Assembly (NCBI GenBank): GCA_009760855.2
Contig: WPIO01000045.1
Location: 2,371,501 to 2,435,500 of the forward strand
Length of the DNA stretch: 64,000 nucleotides
Origin: Cristatella mucedo
Taxonomy: Eukaryota > Bryozoa > Phylactolaemata > Cristatellidae
Reading direction: 5' to 3'
A model generated the notes under the pieces. The model was given only the letters and a program-made list of their open reading frames with translations, was not told the DNA's origin and did not search any database. This document shows positions 36,938 to 49,490 of the stretch, piece by piece. A program made the position numbers and the translations under genes. Numbering within the stretch: the stretch's first letter is position 1; each line of letters opens with the position of its first letter.

Positions 36938-37850
36938 TAATAATAATAATAATGCACTTGATAAAGCGTCCTCAGAGAACTCAATCTTCTTCTAGGCGCT
37001 TTACATTTGCTGCAAAGGGAAATGCAATTGAATGGTGAGTAATATCATGCTTGATAAACAAACAACACGAATATCATGGTTAGAGGTGCAAACTCTTTGA
37101 GCTAGTGTCGTGTTGTAGCAAACCAAAAATTATGACAGATCGAAGGTTGGACTGAGAAGTAGAGGCGAGGTAAATATGCATGGGCATGGGCAGCATCGAT
37201 GTCAAGGGTCTTGAGGATTCTCGACTCACCAGTGATTTTAGAGCAGTTGGAGACGGGCACACCATGTTGACTGAATCAGATCCACATGTGGTCAGGTAAA
37301 CATAATTCAGCAATAGTTGATAAAGACAAAGTGCAGTGATATAATACAATTTGGTCTAACCTGTGACCCTTGATTTGAGTTGGGCTATGTACAGGAGTCA
37401 AGATAGACAGCGAGTCAGTAAAGGAACAAAATTTAGTGTTGAAGGCGTCAGATAAGCTATCAAAGTGAATGTTGAAATCATCCATAGAGAGGAAGGATCG
37501 ATTTCTTGCACATAAAATTGAAATGAGATCGACGAAATTTGAGATGAAGTAGGATTTGGTACTTGGTGAGCGATAGACTGTCACCATTAGCTTGTTTTCA
37601 GATGAAATCAAGACAATTGATTATAAAGGCTGCTTCGATTTTGCTGCCAATGGCTTGAAGCTGAATTTAGAACGAGCGATAGAAGTAACTCCATCTCCAG
37701 TTGTGATTGGCCTAGGGGTGTGAAAGAATGAGAAACCAGTGGGGGCAGCGTCTTTGTCAAGTAGATTACCAATTTTAGCCAAATTTACAGTCAATGAGAG
37801 CAGGTCAAGACCGTATTCAGAAATAGGATCACTTATTACCAAAGGTTAAT
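36938..37850 (-). mobile_element. LINE-B-type tail next to an L2-like endonuclease remnant
   Basis: 36938-37078 is a LINE-B 3' tail. From about 37085 to 37842 the minus strand codes for an L2/CR1-like endonuclease in pieces: SEYGLDLLSL, GNLLDKDAAPTGFSFFH and ITTGDGV in 37621-37842; MVTVYRSPS, DDFNIHFD and LDQIVLY in 37276-37611. It differs from the LINE-A endonuclease and may be that of LINE-B joined to its own tail by an internal deletion; that link is inference. Sequence to about 38270 is unassigned and may be its 5' region. Confidence 0.65.
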
Positions 37851-38342
37851 TCCACATTGAGTGAGGTTTCCAAACGCAAGCGTCAGGTCGGGCCGCCGGA
37901 TTTATAACAAACCTGATGACCTATAAGTTTGAGATATTCACAGTGATGCATGTGTAGGCGCTTGGGGAGCGGTTTGAGACAACGCTTGGAAAACCAAAGG
38001 AGCTGGTACTTAGCCGGCAGTTCCTTCCAAATGAGAGGCATCTAAGCTGGCTGCTCCTGCCACTGGGGCGACTCCCGGGTACTTTTCTTTTGTTAATGCA
38101 TAGTTTAAGAATCTTAGAGACAGCATTGACATTAAATAATATATTTAATCTACGATAATGAAGCAATAATAAGTGTGCACGATCATTAATAACATGCATT
38201 TTATAGCCGCCAGTGCAGCTAACCCCGCCACTGGCTTGGGAGACCCACCTGTCCGAAGCGATAGGCTTTCAGATATCCATAGGCACGCCTTTTCTTAGGG
38301 GCTACGGTCAACTAACACAGAATAACTTATATACATATATAT

Positions 38343-38433
38343 TTTTTTCTTCTGTTATTTAGTTATTCTGATTAAGTTATTATATATATATATATATAAT
38401 AACTTAATCAGAATAACTTAATAACAGAAAAAA
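38343..38433. mobile_element. Long hairpin with (TA)n loop
   Basis: Arms of about 38 nt (from 38343, and ending 38433) are inverted copies around a TATATATA loop: left GTTATTCTGATTAAGTTATT, right AATAACTTAATCAGAATAAC. Arms differ by a small indel near the outer end. An extra direct copy of CAGAATAACTTA lies just upstream at about 38316. A foldback or MITE is likely. Confidence 0.7.
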
Positions 38434-39309
38434 GGTCTTAGGTGTACCGTTTCCGTATACGATGTTCAATGACCTAACTGATGTCTTAAGTGCCAAATTC
38501 AGTGCATTGTGTCAGATATTTATAATTGCGGCTCCTAAGCAAAACTAGCTCGCATTAATATCAATTACGAATTAAAATTTTGTCCTACAAGTGTATGCTG
38601 TAATCAGCAGTTACTATTTCATCTGATACGATGCAAACCTTGTTCGGTAGGCAGTGTGTTAATGCCTCAAAAATAAAAATAATCTTCAAATCATGAGGCT
38701 TTAAACAAGTTTATTTCGTGGCTCTAAGTGAAAGAACATAACCTTATCGTCTCATGCTTGATTCATTTTCCGATCTGCAATATTAGGTAGAATGATCCCA
38801 AGCCAAACTACCTTACCTGACTTGCTTGAAGAGTTTGCACATCTTACTAAGCACAACCTGTACCCTCGAACAGACAGCCTTTGTCAATGACGTAAATTAA
38901 AATTGCAATTTTAGGGAACATCAAGTTTGTGAAAGCATTCAAATGATCAGGAGGAACTGCTTATCTTTGAGTTTAAGAAGACTACTACTATAGACACTAC
39001 CAATCGCTCCTAAAAAGTGTAAGCATAACTCGTAAGAATTATTTGTTGAATCAGATAAGTATTGTCCGAAAATGCAGATGTCTACCGTTGACCATCTAAT
39101 TAACCACTGGCTTATCAGCTCCTTACCTAGTAATCCTTCTTGTCATAGAGCCACTGTCATCTGTAGATTTATTTCATCAAGAGAGGCATGAACTGAGACT
39201 CATCCATTAGGTAGAGCCATCCACTCTGCATTCGTGTCCCTAAATACAATGTACGAGGACTCTTATTCTTCAACTCGGTACACCACCTCAGTGTCTGTAT
39301 TCCATTCGG
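38434..39309. other. Unannotated
   Basis: No gene or repeat recognised between the hairpin and the right duplicated block. Confidence 0.3.
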
Positions 39310-40488
39310 ATTTTGAAAGCAATGCTAGCTCTTTCTTTTGTTGCATCGGACTTAATTTACATCATTTTGATTTATTATGGTTCCCACGCGGTCCCATAAC
39401 GGTCTATTGCAAATCTTGGTGCTCTAAAATTACTTTTGTCCTAGCTCTGCTATTCTCCTCTTAGTATTAGAATAAACTTAAGGATTATTCTTCCTTCCTC
39501 AATGAGGCTTTACACACAATACCGAACCCAGATGCATTCAGTTATCGTGTCAACTTTTAAAAAAGCCGTTAATTTGCTCTAACTAGTCTTGCCCAAAAAA
39601 GAGGATGCCTTCCAAAGGATTGGCCTCAATTTAAAATGAATGAAAAAAATTCTGAAATTCACATCTTGCTTCTGCCACAAACTGCAATACATTTTAGCAG
39701 TGACCCAGCATCGGATCAGGTCTCGCTAAGTTCGTTAAATTAACATTAAGAGAATTTCTCTTATCGAGTTCTAATAGCAAGTAGCGTTTAGTGACTTCGT
39801 TAGGATTTTTCTTGCTCCAGCAAGCATGATCATTGGTTATTTTCGAAACCATTTCACATCGAAACATCATTCCTAACTTTCCTTTAGTTTATTAAAGCTC
39901 TTTTCTTGAGCAGCATCCGGAGCTGCACAGGGATTTGCATATGCGATGGGCCAATAAGGATTCATAAATGAGTAGTCATATGTTAAAGAAAAATATCTGC
40001 TAACTTTTAAGGTAATTTCTTTAAACTCATTGAAGTAGAGTGACTTTAAAAAAATTAAAAGCAGGATTTTTTGTACTAATAGGTCCACTGTGAGTCATTC
40101 ACGTAAAGAAATATCAGCTTTGCCATGTCCTATTAAGGGATAGTTGGCAAAACGCAAATTAAGAGGATTTGAAATAAATCATGCACTCGTAAGTTCGCTT
40201 GAGGATCACTAACTTTTGCCATCTAAACAAGCACATATTTTACATGTGGTCAGCCAAGCCAATGGTTGCACGGCCATCGCTTGAAATGCATTGTACTAAT
40301 CATTGTCACCAAGCAACTAATTTTAGTAATGCTTTAGTTTATTTAGCCTAAGCATTAAAAAAAACGAGCAAATATTTACGAGTCGCCGCTGAAAGAATTG
40401 TTATTTTCCTCGAATGTATATACAGTCATAAATATCTTGGCAGGTTTCTTTTTTATCATGCTCATCTGGTAGTACCATTCTCATGAAG

Positions 40489-40571
40489 CTACTCAAATGA
40501 GGCACTGTTCATAGCAACAAACAGTTCCCAGTCACTGGTGTATTTCTTAGCCAATAAGCTCGTCGCTGCCC
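40489..40571 (-). pseudogene. FTP-start exon (right duplicate), with early stop
   Basis: Acceptor TAATTTTAG followed by two nt and the frame AATSLLAKKYTSDWELFVAM gives the usual phase 1. A TAG at 40489-40491 closes the frame after 27 codons. The left duplicate is open at that point but has lost the acceptor, so each copy carries a different lesion. Confidence 0.4.
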
Positions 40572-41446
40572 CTAAAATTACCACCAAAACTTTCGGTGAG
40601 CCTAAAAAACAAAACAGTTATGGCGTTTTTCCAATACTTTTTGAAATTGGTCCAAGGTACAATTTCGTTGATTTTAGAAGTTGCAGTGCACCAACCAACT
40701 AGCTAGATGATATTAATTGTGACAGTTAATAGAGTTGCTATAGTAAAGTCGTCTTTAGGAGATAGGAACACACAGTCTGGAAAACAAATGGTCATGCCTT
40801 CTCAGATGCGTCTTGCTGTGGTAAAAGGAGGTTTTTACTGCATTTAAATAGATTACCATTTAAGTTAAACAAAGCCATCTTCGAATGCATCCAGATAACT
40901 TTAAACAATTCTTAATAACTCTACCATTAACGACAATAATATTCTCGGGAATACCACTTAATATACTATCAATATTCCACGTCGTATCCAAATATTGTAT
41001 AGCAAGCTTGAGAAATGCACAATTTTATAAAAAGACCAATATCTTAGTAATTTGGACAATGAGCTGGCACATGTCAACGAGAATAGTAAAGAGAAGAAAA
41101 CCGTTTGGCTTGTGATATACGACTAAAACTCGTCGCTTGTATTATTGTTTCAGAGAGTAATCGTTAATAAATTGCACATCAGCAGTGCTCGATAATAAAA
41201 AAATATATAATTGGCCTTGCAAAGTGCTTTCTTTCAAAAGATTTATCTCTGCATAATCAAAAGTAAGGAATAGAAATTAGAGGCATTATTTGTACTACAT
41301 AATAGGTGTAGTTATTTAACTGATTTTTATTGCAAAGGCGTTCGTGAATACGATAGTAGGCAATTAGTATAGCTTATTAAGCGCATCTGAAACCCAATTT
41401 TAATGCTTATCGAAATCAGGTATTCTTAGAAGTAAAGTTTTCTTAC

Positions 41447-41510
41447 CACCGGCGAATGAGGCGAAATGCTCAGCAAGTAGAAGCGTTGGAATTACAATAT
41501 AGAGTGCTTG
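41447..41510 (-). CDS. Possible leader exon (right duplicate)
   Basis: Minus-strand hydrophobic stretch LYIVIPTLLLAEHFASFAG before donor GGTG|GTAAGA, matching the left copy FYIVITRLLL. It resembles a signal peptide with small residues near the end. A stop lies just upstream and there is no ATG, so a coding start would need an upstream exon. It sits about 0.9 kb before the FTP-start exon, as in the left copy. Confidence 0.35.
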
Positions 41511-41949
41511 CTAGAGATCCGTTTGGAAGAGTATCGATCGTTGACAGTAAAACTATATGGTTTAGGACCTGTAATTATACTACTTATTTATAGGATTTCG
41601 ACTAAATCATAGCTTAAGTGAGCTGATATGACCTCATAAACAGAGCCTCAAGCCCGAGTTCCGTACTTCAGTAGGCCTTCTAAATCGTGACTTCATTATT
41701 CCTTACTTTCTCTGTGTGCAAGTGGTAAACCAAAAGGCGTTCTGACTTTGGCGGGCAGGTAATTTAATAAGAGATCCAAATAAATCACGGACGTTGGCTA
41801 GCATCGTGTTGTAGCCTTGGTAAATAATTGAGGGAACGTCACATTGAGGATACAGTTGAAAGGCCCACGACCAAATCTATTGAGGGAAAATCAAAGTCAG
41901 GAGACTTCAGTTTTTCTTATTCATGTATAATTTTGGCTGACAAAGCAGA

Positions 41950-42310
41950 AAGACATTCAAATGAGAACTAAATCCATATTTGAGCAGATTGACAAAAATC
42001 AGTGACAATAGGGAACAATACAAGCTAACTTTTGCAGGAAAAAACTGATAAGAGATTCCGACTATACATGTATGGGCTTGAACGTGAGCAGAACGGAGGT
42101 AGAGGGATTTAGGCAGTAAAGCCATCGTGTAGTACTTTGGATTAGATGGTTTAAGCAAATGGGCATTGAAATCAATTATAAAGCAAGATGACCATTGTTT
42201 GTGCACAAAATGGCGGAAAGTCAGAGATGACACTGAAAACAATCTTGCTATGATGTTCGTCGTAGATAGGTGCACCTCTACACCAGCTTTAGCATCATCA
42301 TACCCTCGGG
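41950..42310 (-). mobile_element. Decayed LINE endonuclease fragment
   Basis: The 136-codon frame at 41907-42317 contains SSCFIIDFNAHLLKPSNP and LRSAHVQAHTCIVG, which resemble the 'IVGDFNIHxDNPSN' and 'QHVxxxTHxxG' endonuclease blocks of L2-like LINEs, with the catalytic context altered. Confidence 0.45.
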
Positions 42311-44366
<2,056 letters not shown>

Positions 44367-44408
44367 AGCATTGTATAATTTAATCTGTAGAACAAGAGTA
44401 GTGATACT

Positions 44409-45431
44409 TTGATGAATTTGATACTGACGTTAATGGACAAAAGATCATCTGAAGTACCTCTGAAATATGGACTACCTCAGGGCTCCTTGCTAGGTCCGGT
44501 TCTTTTCACGGTTTATACTCTCCCTCTTGCTGATGTGATTGCCAATCACAATCTAGGCTTTCACTTCTATGCGGATGACATTCAGTTGTACCTTTTCTTT
44601 GATCCCTCCCAGCCATCGAGCACCTTAAATTCTCTAAACTCACTTGCTGCATGCATTGATGACATCTGCACATGGATGGCAGCAAATTTTCTAAAACTAA
44701 AAGATGACAAAACTAACTTACTAGTTATGGGCAAACCCAGTGTGATTCACAGATTGGAAAGGCTGTCTCTCAAAATTGGCTCTGCCAGCATATCTCCTGT
44801 CGAATCAGCTCGAAATCTAGATGTCATATTCCAAAGCGACTTCTCGTTAGACGACCATATCAGCTCCAGACTCAAATCTGCCTGTTTTCAGCTTCGTTAC
44901 ATTGGTAAGATTCGGGCTTGTTTAGATAAGGATACCACATCTAAGTTGGTCCATGCATTTGTCACATCTCGTCTTAACTTCTGCAACTCACTGCTTACTG
45001 GCCTACCAGCATGTGCGATTATGCAATTGCAGCTCGTGCAAAACTCTAGAGCTATGCTTGTCTGTCGTGAGCGTCGCAGTTGCCACATTACTCCACTCCT
45101 CGCCGACCTGCACTGGCTACCAGTCAAGCAACGGATTGACTTAAAAGTCTTGTCGCTCACTTTTAGGTCCCTTCATTCTATGGCTCCAGCCTATCTCTCC
45201 GACATACTCCAGCATCAGGCCAAGCATCGTACCACCCGCTTTTCGGAATCCAACAGTCTAGAAATACCCCGTACAAACCTCAAGTCCTTTGGAGACAGTG
45301 CATTTAGTTCGTATGCTCCCAAAGCCTTGAACTCCTTCCCGACCTTCGTCAGAACATCCCCTGACCTGACCACATTTATAAGGAACTTGAAAACACACCT
45401 ATTTAGGACAGCATTTACTGGGTCCCTGTGA
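44409..45431 (+). CDS. LINE-B reverse transcriptase, C-terminal half (truncated)
   Basis: A 340-codon frame. GLPQGSLLGPVLFTVYTLPL (21-40) and FHFYADD (51-57) are RT palm motifs B and C with both catalytic aspartates. MAANFLKLKDDKTNLLVMG (about 90-108) covers the next RT blocks, and LQLVQNSRAMLVCRERRSC marks the start of the C-terminal domain, which ends near TFIRNLKTHLFRTAF. Stop at 45429-45431. The endonuclease, fingers and first palm aspartate (the AFDT block) are missing, so the copy is dead, but the absence of stops implies recent insertion. Confidence 0.92.
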   Translation: MMNLILTLMDKRSSEVPLKYGLPQGSLLGPVLFTVYTLPLADVIANHNLGFHFYADDIQLYLFFDPSQPSSTLNSLNSLAACIDDICTWMAANFLKLKDDKTNLLVMGKPSVIHRLERLSLKIGSASISPVESARNLDVIFQSDFSLDDHISSRLKSACFQLRYIGKIRACLDKDTTSKLVHAFVTSRLNFCNSLLTGLPACAIMQLQLVQNSRAMLVCRERRSCHITPLLADLHWLPVKQRIDLKVLSLTFRSLHSMAPAYLSDILQHQAKHRTTRFSESNSLEIPRTNLKSFGDSAFSSYAPKALNSFPTFVRTSPDLTTFIRNLKTHLFRTAFTGSL

Positions 45432-45657
45432 TTCGTCCTTGATGTGCCTATGCGTGCTGACACTGTGCATGCTGCCACTAACTCATTTGCATGCTGACCC
45501 TTTTCATGTCATCCCTAACCATGTTATTCGTTTTGTTTGTTTTCAAGCATAATTTTACTCACCATTCAATTGCATTTCCATTTGCATCTAATGTAAAGCA
45601 CCTAGATAGAGATTGAGTTCTCCGAGGGTGCTTTATCAAGTGTATTATTATTATTAT
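44410..45657 (+). mobile_element. LINE-B, RT to 3' end, least damaged copy
   Basis: 5'-truncated LINE-B beginning just before the RT GLPQGS motif and ending with CGAGGGTGCTTTATCAAGTG and (ATT)n at 45657, directly followed by (AT)n. The coding part is a single open frame. Confidence 0.93.
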
Positions 45658-45659
45658 AG

Positions 45660-45696
<37 letters not shown>
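45658..45696. repeat. (AT)n microsatellite at LINE-B tail
   Basis: About 38 nt of AT repeat adjoining the (ATT)n tail of the LINE-B. Confidence 0.9.
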
Positions 45697-45697
<1 letters not shown>

Positions 45698-47093
45698 CAT
45701 ACATCATAATTAAGATGCAATTTCAAAATTAGCAGCATTATGAAACTGCGAAATCCCATTATTGAACACAAATATAATTACAAGTAATCTAAATATATTC
45801 TCAGCCCTGACCTAGCCTATGCCTCATGGTTTGGGTAGGTCATAAATCCCCGTTATGCTTGCTTTGCTGCATCGTCTCTCTAGAGGCTCAACAGAATCGT
45901 TACTGAATGTTTCAGGCTCCTAAGCAATGGGGTTACAGTTATCAGGATAACTACGCCCTAAACTGAATAAATCGTCGGGATGAGCTGAGCTAGTTCTCCT
46001 TGTCGCTTCTCTTGAACAGCTAGCTTTCAGTAAACTTATTAACTAGGCCCCTTGGCAAGCGAAGCCCAAGATTATCGGTAGAGTATTTATGTAGCGTAGC
46101 TTTTGAGCTCGCTAAACACCAAGCTAAGCACTGAGCCAAAAGTGAGTGGCCAAACGAGCTTGTCTAAATATAAAAATAACAAAAGTAATAATGACAGTAA
46201 TAATAAGACAGTAGTTCCTTGACTTACAATTGACCTAACCTGACGAGTTTTTGAGGTGCAAAACGTTTCACTGCAGATTTTTGCCTTCTAGATGAGAGCT
46301 GAAATTCAGGTTGCAAGCCAGCTTAAAATGCCAGATAGCTAATTGGCACAACGAATTTCATAGTGAACACTGCAATATCTGTCCCCCATCCCAAACCAAA
46401 CCCATTCACTTTAAGCATTTGCAACGGAGCTGCTCTCATGTGACTGAGCCCACATTGGTCTTTAAGCGAAGCAAGGAAGAAGGAGGAGCGTGAAACTGGG
46501 AGTGTTTTCTCAGGCAAATAAGGTTAGCGCAGCTAAATACATTCAGCTGCACTACGCTTTCAGAAGACACGAGTTTCAGATCACGTGCAGGCCTCGTGGT
46601 TTGCTGGTGTTGATATGACGGGTTGTTATTTGAAACTCCTGCAAATTAGCGTGATGAAAGGGTCCAAAAATAGTGAAAACCAGCGAATAAGGGAAACGTC
46701 AGCATTTTAGCTATTCTTCCTGACATCGCCAGCATTTTTAAGTTGTCTGATCGCCTAGGTAATATTGGACGTTATAAATAGTAAAACCCTTTTGCACTGC
46801 ATTCTGTTGTATTTTAAAACCCTATTCGTCATTTGTATGTACATTTTTTATTTTAAAACTCCTAAAAACATCGTGGTACTTGTTTCGGTTCACAAAGGAT
46901 TATTGGCATTACGTTTCTATAGTGAACACTGACTTGGTGGACGAATAATTTGAGCTACAAGCATCATCACATGATAAATTAAACTCACGAATTAATCTCA
47001 CAAACTATATGAATGGTGTACACGAACAGCATCATCATGGAGCTTAATGTCTGTCCTGACACTTTACTCATGCCTCAAAGCCCAAATTCAGTA
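45697..47093. other. Unannotated
   Basis: No gene or repeat recognised. The minus-strand frame at 46323-46517 shows no domain. Confidence 0.3.
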
Positions 47094-47170
47094 TTACAGG
47101 TGGGGACATGGACTTTGACCATCAAAGGCTAGCACCTGATCTCCTTGGCAAAACCCGTGTGCCCTAATAT
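47094..47170 (-). other. Second copy of the tRNA-like repeat
   Basis: Shares the GACTTTGACCATCAAAGGCTAGCAC-type block (nearly identical over about 30 nt) with 118-205. The B-box part is more diverged here. Confidence 0.4.
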
Positions 47171-47761
47171 GTAGATAACGAATTAATACACGATGGGCTC
47201 TCTGATTGAGACCCGCTATAAGATGGCACGATAACTCAATCCCCAAGAACTGCTGCAAACACCACGGCACGCACAAAACAAACACATGCTAAATCAGGAA
47301 ACCGGTTTGTGAGAAATATACCTGAAAAGTTAGCATGAGCTTATTGATGACTGCAATTATTGCATTAAGCAAAATTTGTCAATAGTTGTTCATGCCAGTA
47401 GTAGCTCAGCAGGTTTGGTCATGCAGACAAAAAAGTCCTTTGTTAATGATATTAACGAGCAATGAAAATACTTTGAGTTGACTGAGCAATACTATTAGCT
47501 TATTAGGACTAATGAATAAAATATCTTTCCAAGATTTACAAGTCCAGCTCATTATTCAACAATGAAATGCACGAGCCACTTTTTTAAGAGACTATGCATT
47601 ATTTTTTAGTGTTAATAACATCAATGCGAAGCAGTTTTTCATTAAATCATACAACCGAGTGCCTGCATGCATGCATTTAAGGTAATAAGAGGCAACCGCC
47701 AATATTGCAGCGAGAGCGAGGCATCCCCATCGGGGATGCAAAATAAAACGAATATACATAC

Positions 47762-48112
47762 TTTGCCATATTGAAGAATCTTTCTCAACCATTGAAGTGT
47801 TAAAGGTTGCGACGGAGCTTGAAGAGCCGTTGTGGCATATATTTGACGAGCACACAATAGGTACCCATTTCATTTGGTATGTATTGTAATTCAAATCGTA
47901 CATGCTTGCATTGACCGAGTACACTCCAGGCCCTGCATATGCTCGCTCGTACCATGATTTCCAACCGGTAACGTTATTAGTAAGTTCCACGATTAGTTTT
48001 TTTGGTTTTAGATTCCATTGTTGAACCTGGCCAGTTGTAACCTCAATGGATAAAGTCGCAAATTGTCGCACCACAACAACGTCCACTCTGCTTCCCGTTA
48101 AGTCTGCAATTC
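47762..48112 (-). CDS. Exon: N-glycosylated beta-rich extracellular module
   Basis: A 351-nt minus-strand exon from acceptor ACAATTGTAG to donor CAAA|GTATGT, phase 1 at both ends, 116 full codons, no stop. It has four N-glycosylation sequons (NVT, NAS, NGS, NTS) and alternating hydrophobic strands (VDVVVVRQFATLSIEV; KLIVELTNN; WYERAYAGPGVYSVNASMY). The 'YAGPGVYSV' part recalls Ig/PKD-like or galactose-binding folds, but I cannot name the family. The Cys-rich exon at 51304-51152 precedes it with matching phase. A hydrophobic stretch just past the donor (LAAILAVASYY) is probably intron read-through rather than a membrane helix. Confidence 0.6.
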
Positions 48113-48778
48113 CTACAATTGTTCCCTTTAGCTTTAACCGGTATAGCGGACATTTCCCAAAGAATAATTGCAGAAAAGACTGGTCTTAAAGCTGGTCGCA
48201 ATCCAGCTATGACGTTTATACATAGCAATCGTTATCAAGTGAACGGCAAGGTTTGTCAGCTGTATTTATTTGACATCAGTTTTGCCATAAATTTTGGCTA
48301 GCATTGAACTTGTTGATATATGTATGATCTTAAGCATTTATCTGTATGCTGGTTTGTTGATGAACTGTTACAGTTATGGTATTCCTGTCAATTTTTAAAG
48401 ACTTCAAAATGAAACTGGTCAACCATTTTTATTTAGCAAAACAGTTACACGGATGGGCTTTTAAATTAAAACCCTATAAGCATGATGTGCAAATACAGAT
48501 CGGCGGTGCCGTCATTCAGTTTTCAGTCCCGTAGCATATGATTTGAAAGGGAATCCTGGTTTTTGAAAGTGTTCTCACCGTCTAGGAAAGTCTCGTTATT
48601 ACTTTCTAAAAATAACTAGAGAGGGTAGTTTTAAAGGAGAGCTCTGCCACCTTGGAAGAAATAATTTTCTTTGGACCTCATAGCAACGCAGCTTGAAGAT
48701 TCATACTCAGGCAACAACCAGTAAAACTTCAGAAACGCTATTGCACTCTGACACACGCTCATTCCCCCACATGCACAA
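48113..48778. other. Unannotated intron-like DNA
   Basis: No further open frame with splice signals was found. Confidence 0.3.
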
Positions 48779-48926
<148 letters not shown>

Positions 48927-48999
48927 ATACATGCCAAGTCACCCATCACATACTCGACCGGCCAGTCACCAGCTGGGATGGTAGGCTATCAGCCGATTA

Positions 49000-49490
49000 G
49001 GATCAGTCGCGATACCTAATCACAGTAGCCCTCGGCCCTGGCAACAATGTTGCCCCTATTTCAAGGTGGTCAGACGCACATAAGTGCCTCTAGCGGCTCT
49101 CTTGTTACCTCTAGCCGACTGGTCCTAAAGTGCTGGCTGTGTCTACCGCCGCTGACGGCATCGAACACTAGCTCGTGCCATGAGTGGTCATCACGAAGCA
49201 ATGAGAGTTCACCAGGCTCAAGGAAGGCGTCGCTTTTGCAGCCCAGCCTGCAAGGGGCTTGATCAGCCGCTACATGGCCACGGACAAGATTTGCCACCCA
49301 CAGCCGCTTCCTGACCACTGGTCTCGGCCTGTCGTTCCGGCTTGGCTGTGCTGGCACCAAGCACGTGCCTGCCTGGACATGCTGCCAGGAGTCGGGCATA
49401 TCCTGATACCAGACGCCTATGCAGGCAGCGACCGTTTGCCACGTGCTGAGTTACTGCCGGCCGATGCTATATGTACTAAACAGATATATA
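49000..49490. other. GC-rich island of unknown nature
   Basis: About 490 nt markedly richer in G and C than the flanks, with overlapping open frames on both strands (the longest 109 codons, 49070-49399 minus) as expected for GC-rich DNA. No domain recognised. Could be part of an unidentified repeat, a transferred fragment or a CpG-type regulatory stretch. Confidence 0.4.

Larger units (their letters stand above)
39310..41850. repeat. Right copy of a diverged direct duplication
   Basis: Collinear with 20030-23330 apart from indels and the LINE-A present only there. The best-conserved part is 40440-40620, around a candidate FTP-start exon, and 41440-41700, around a candidate leader exon. A 71-codon minus-strand frame at 39873-40088 includes MNPYWPIAYANPC; its counterpart near 20.8 kb is broken. 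Confidence 0.75.

Noticed and set aside
47592-48086. 164-codon frame ending in a hydrophobic helix (LAAILAVASYYL), suggesting a membrane protein
   Set aside because: The helix lies beyond a good GTATGT donor at 47761, and the start is a GTG inside the exon. The exon model 48112-47762 fits the phases of its neighbours better.
49070-49399. 109-codon frame in the GC-rich island
   Set aside because: GC-rich DNA has few stops in any frame; both strands are open here and no domain is visible.
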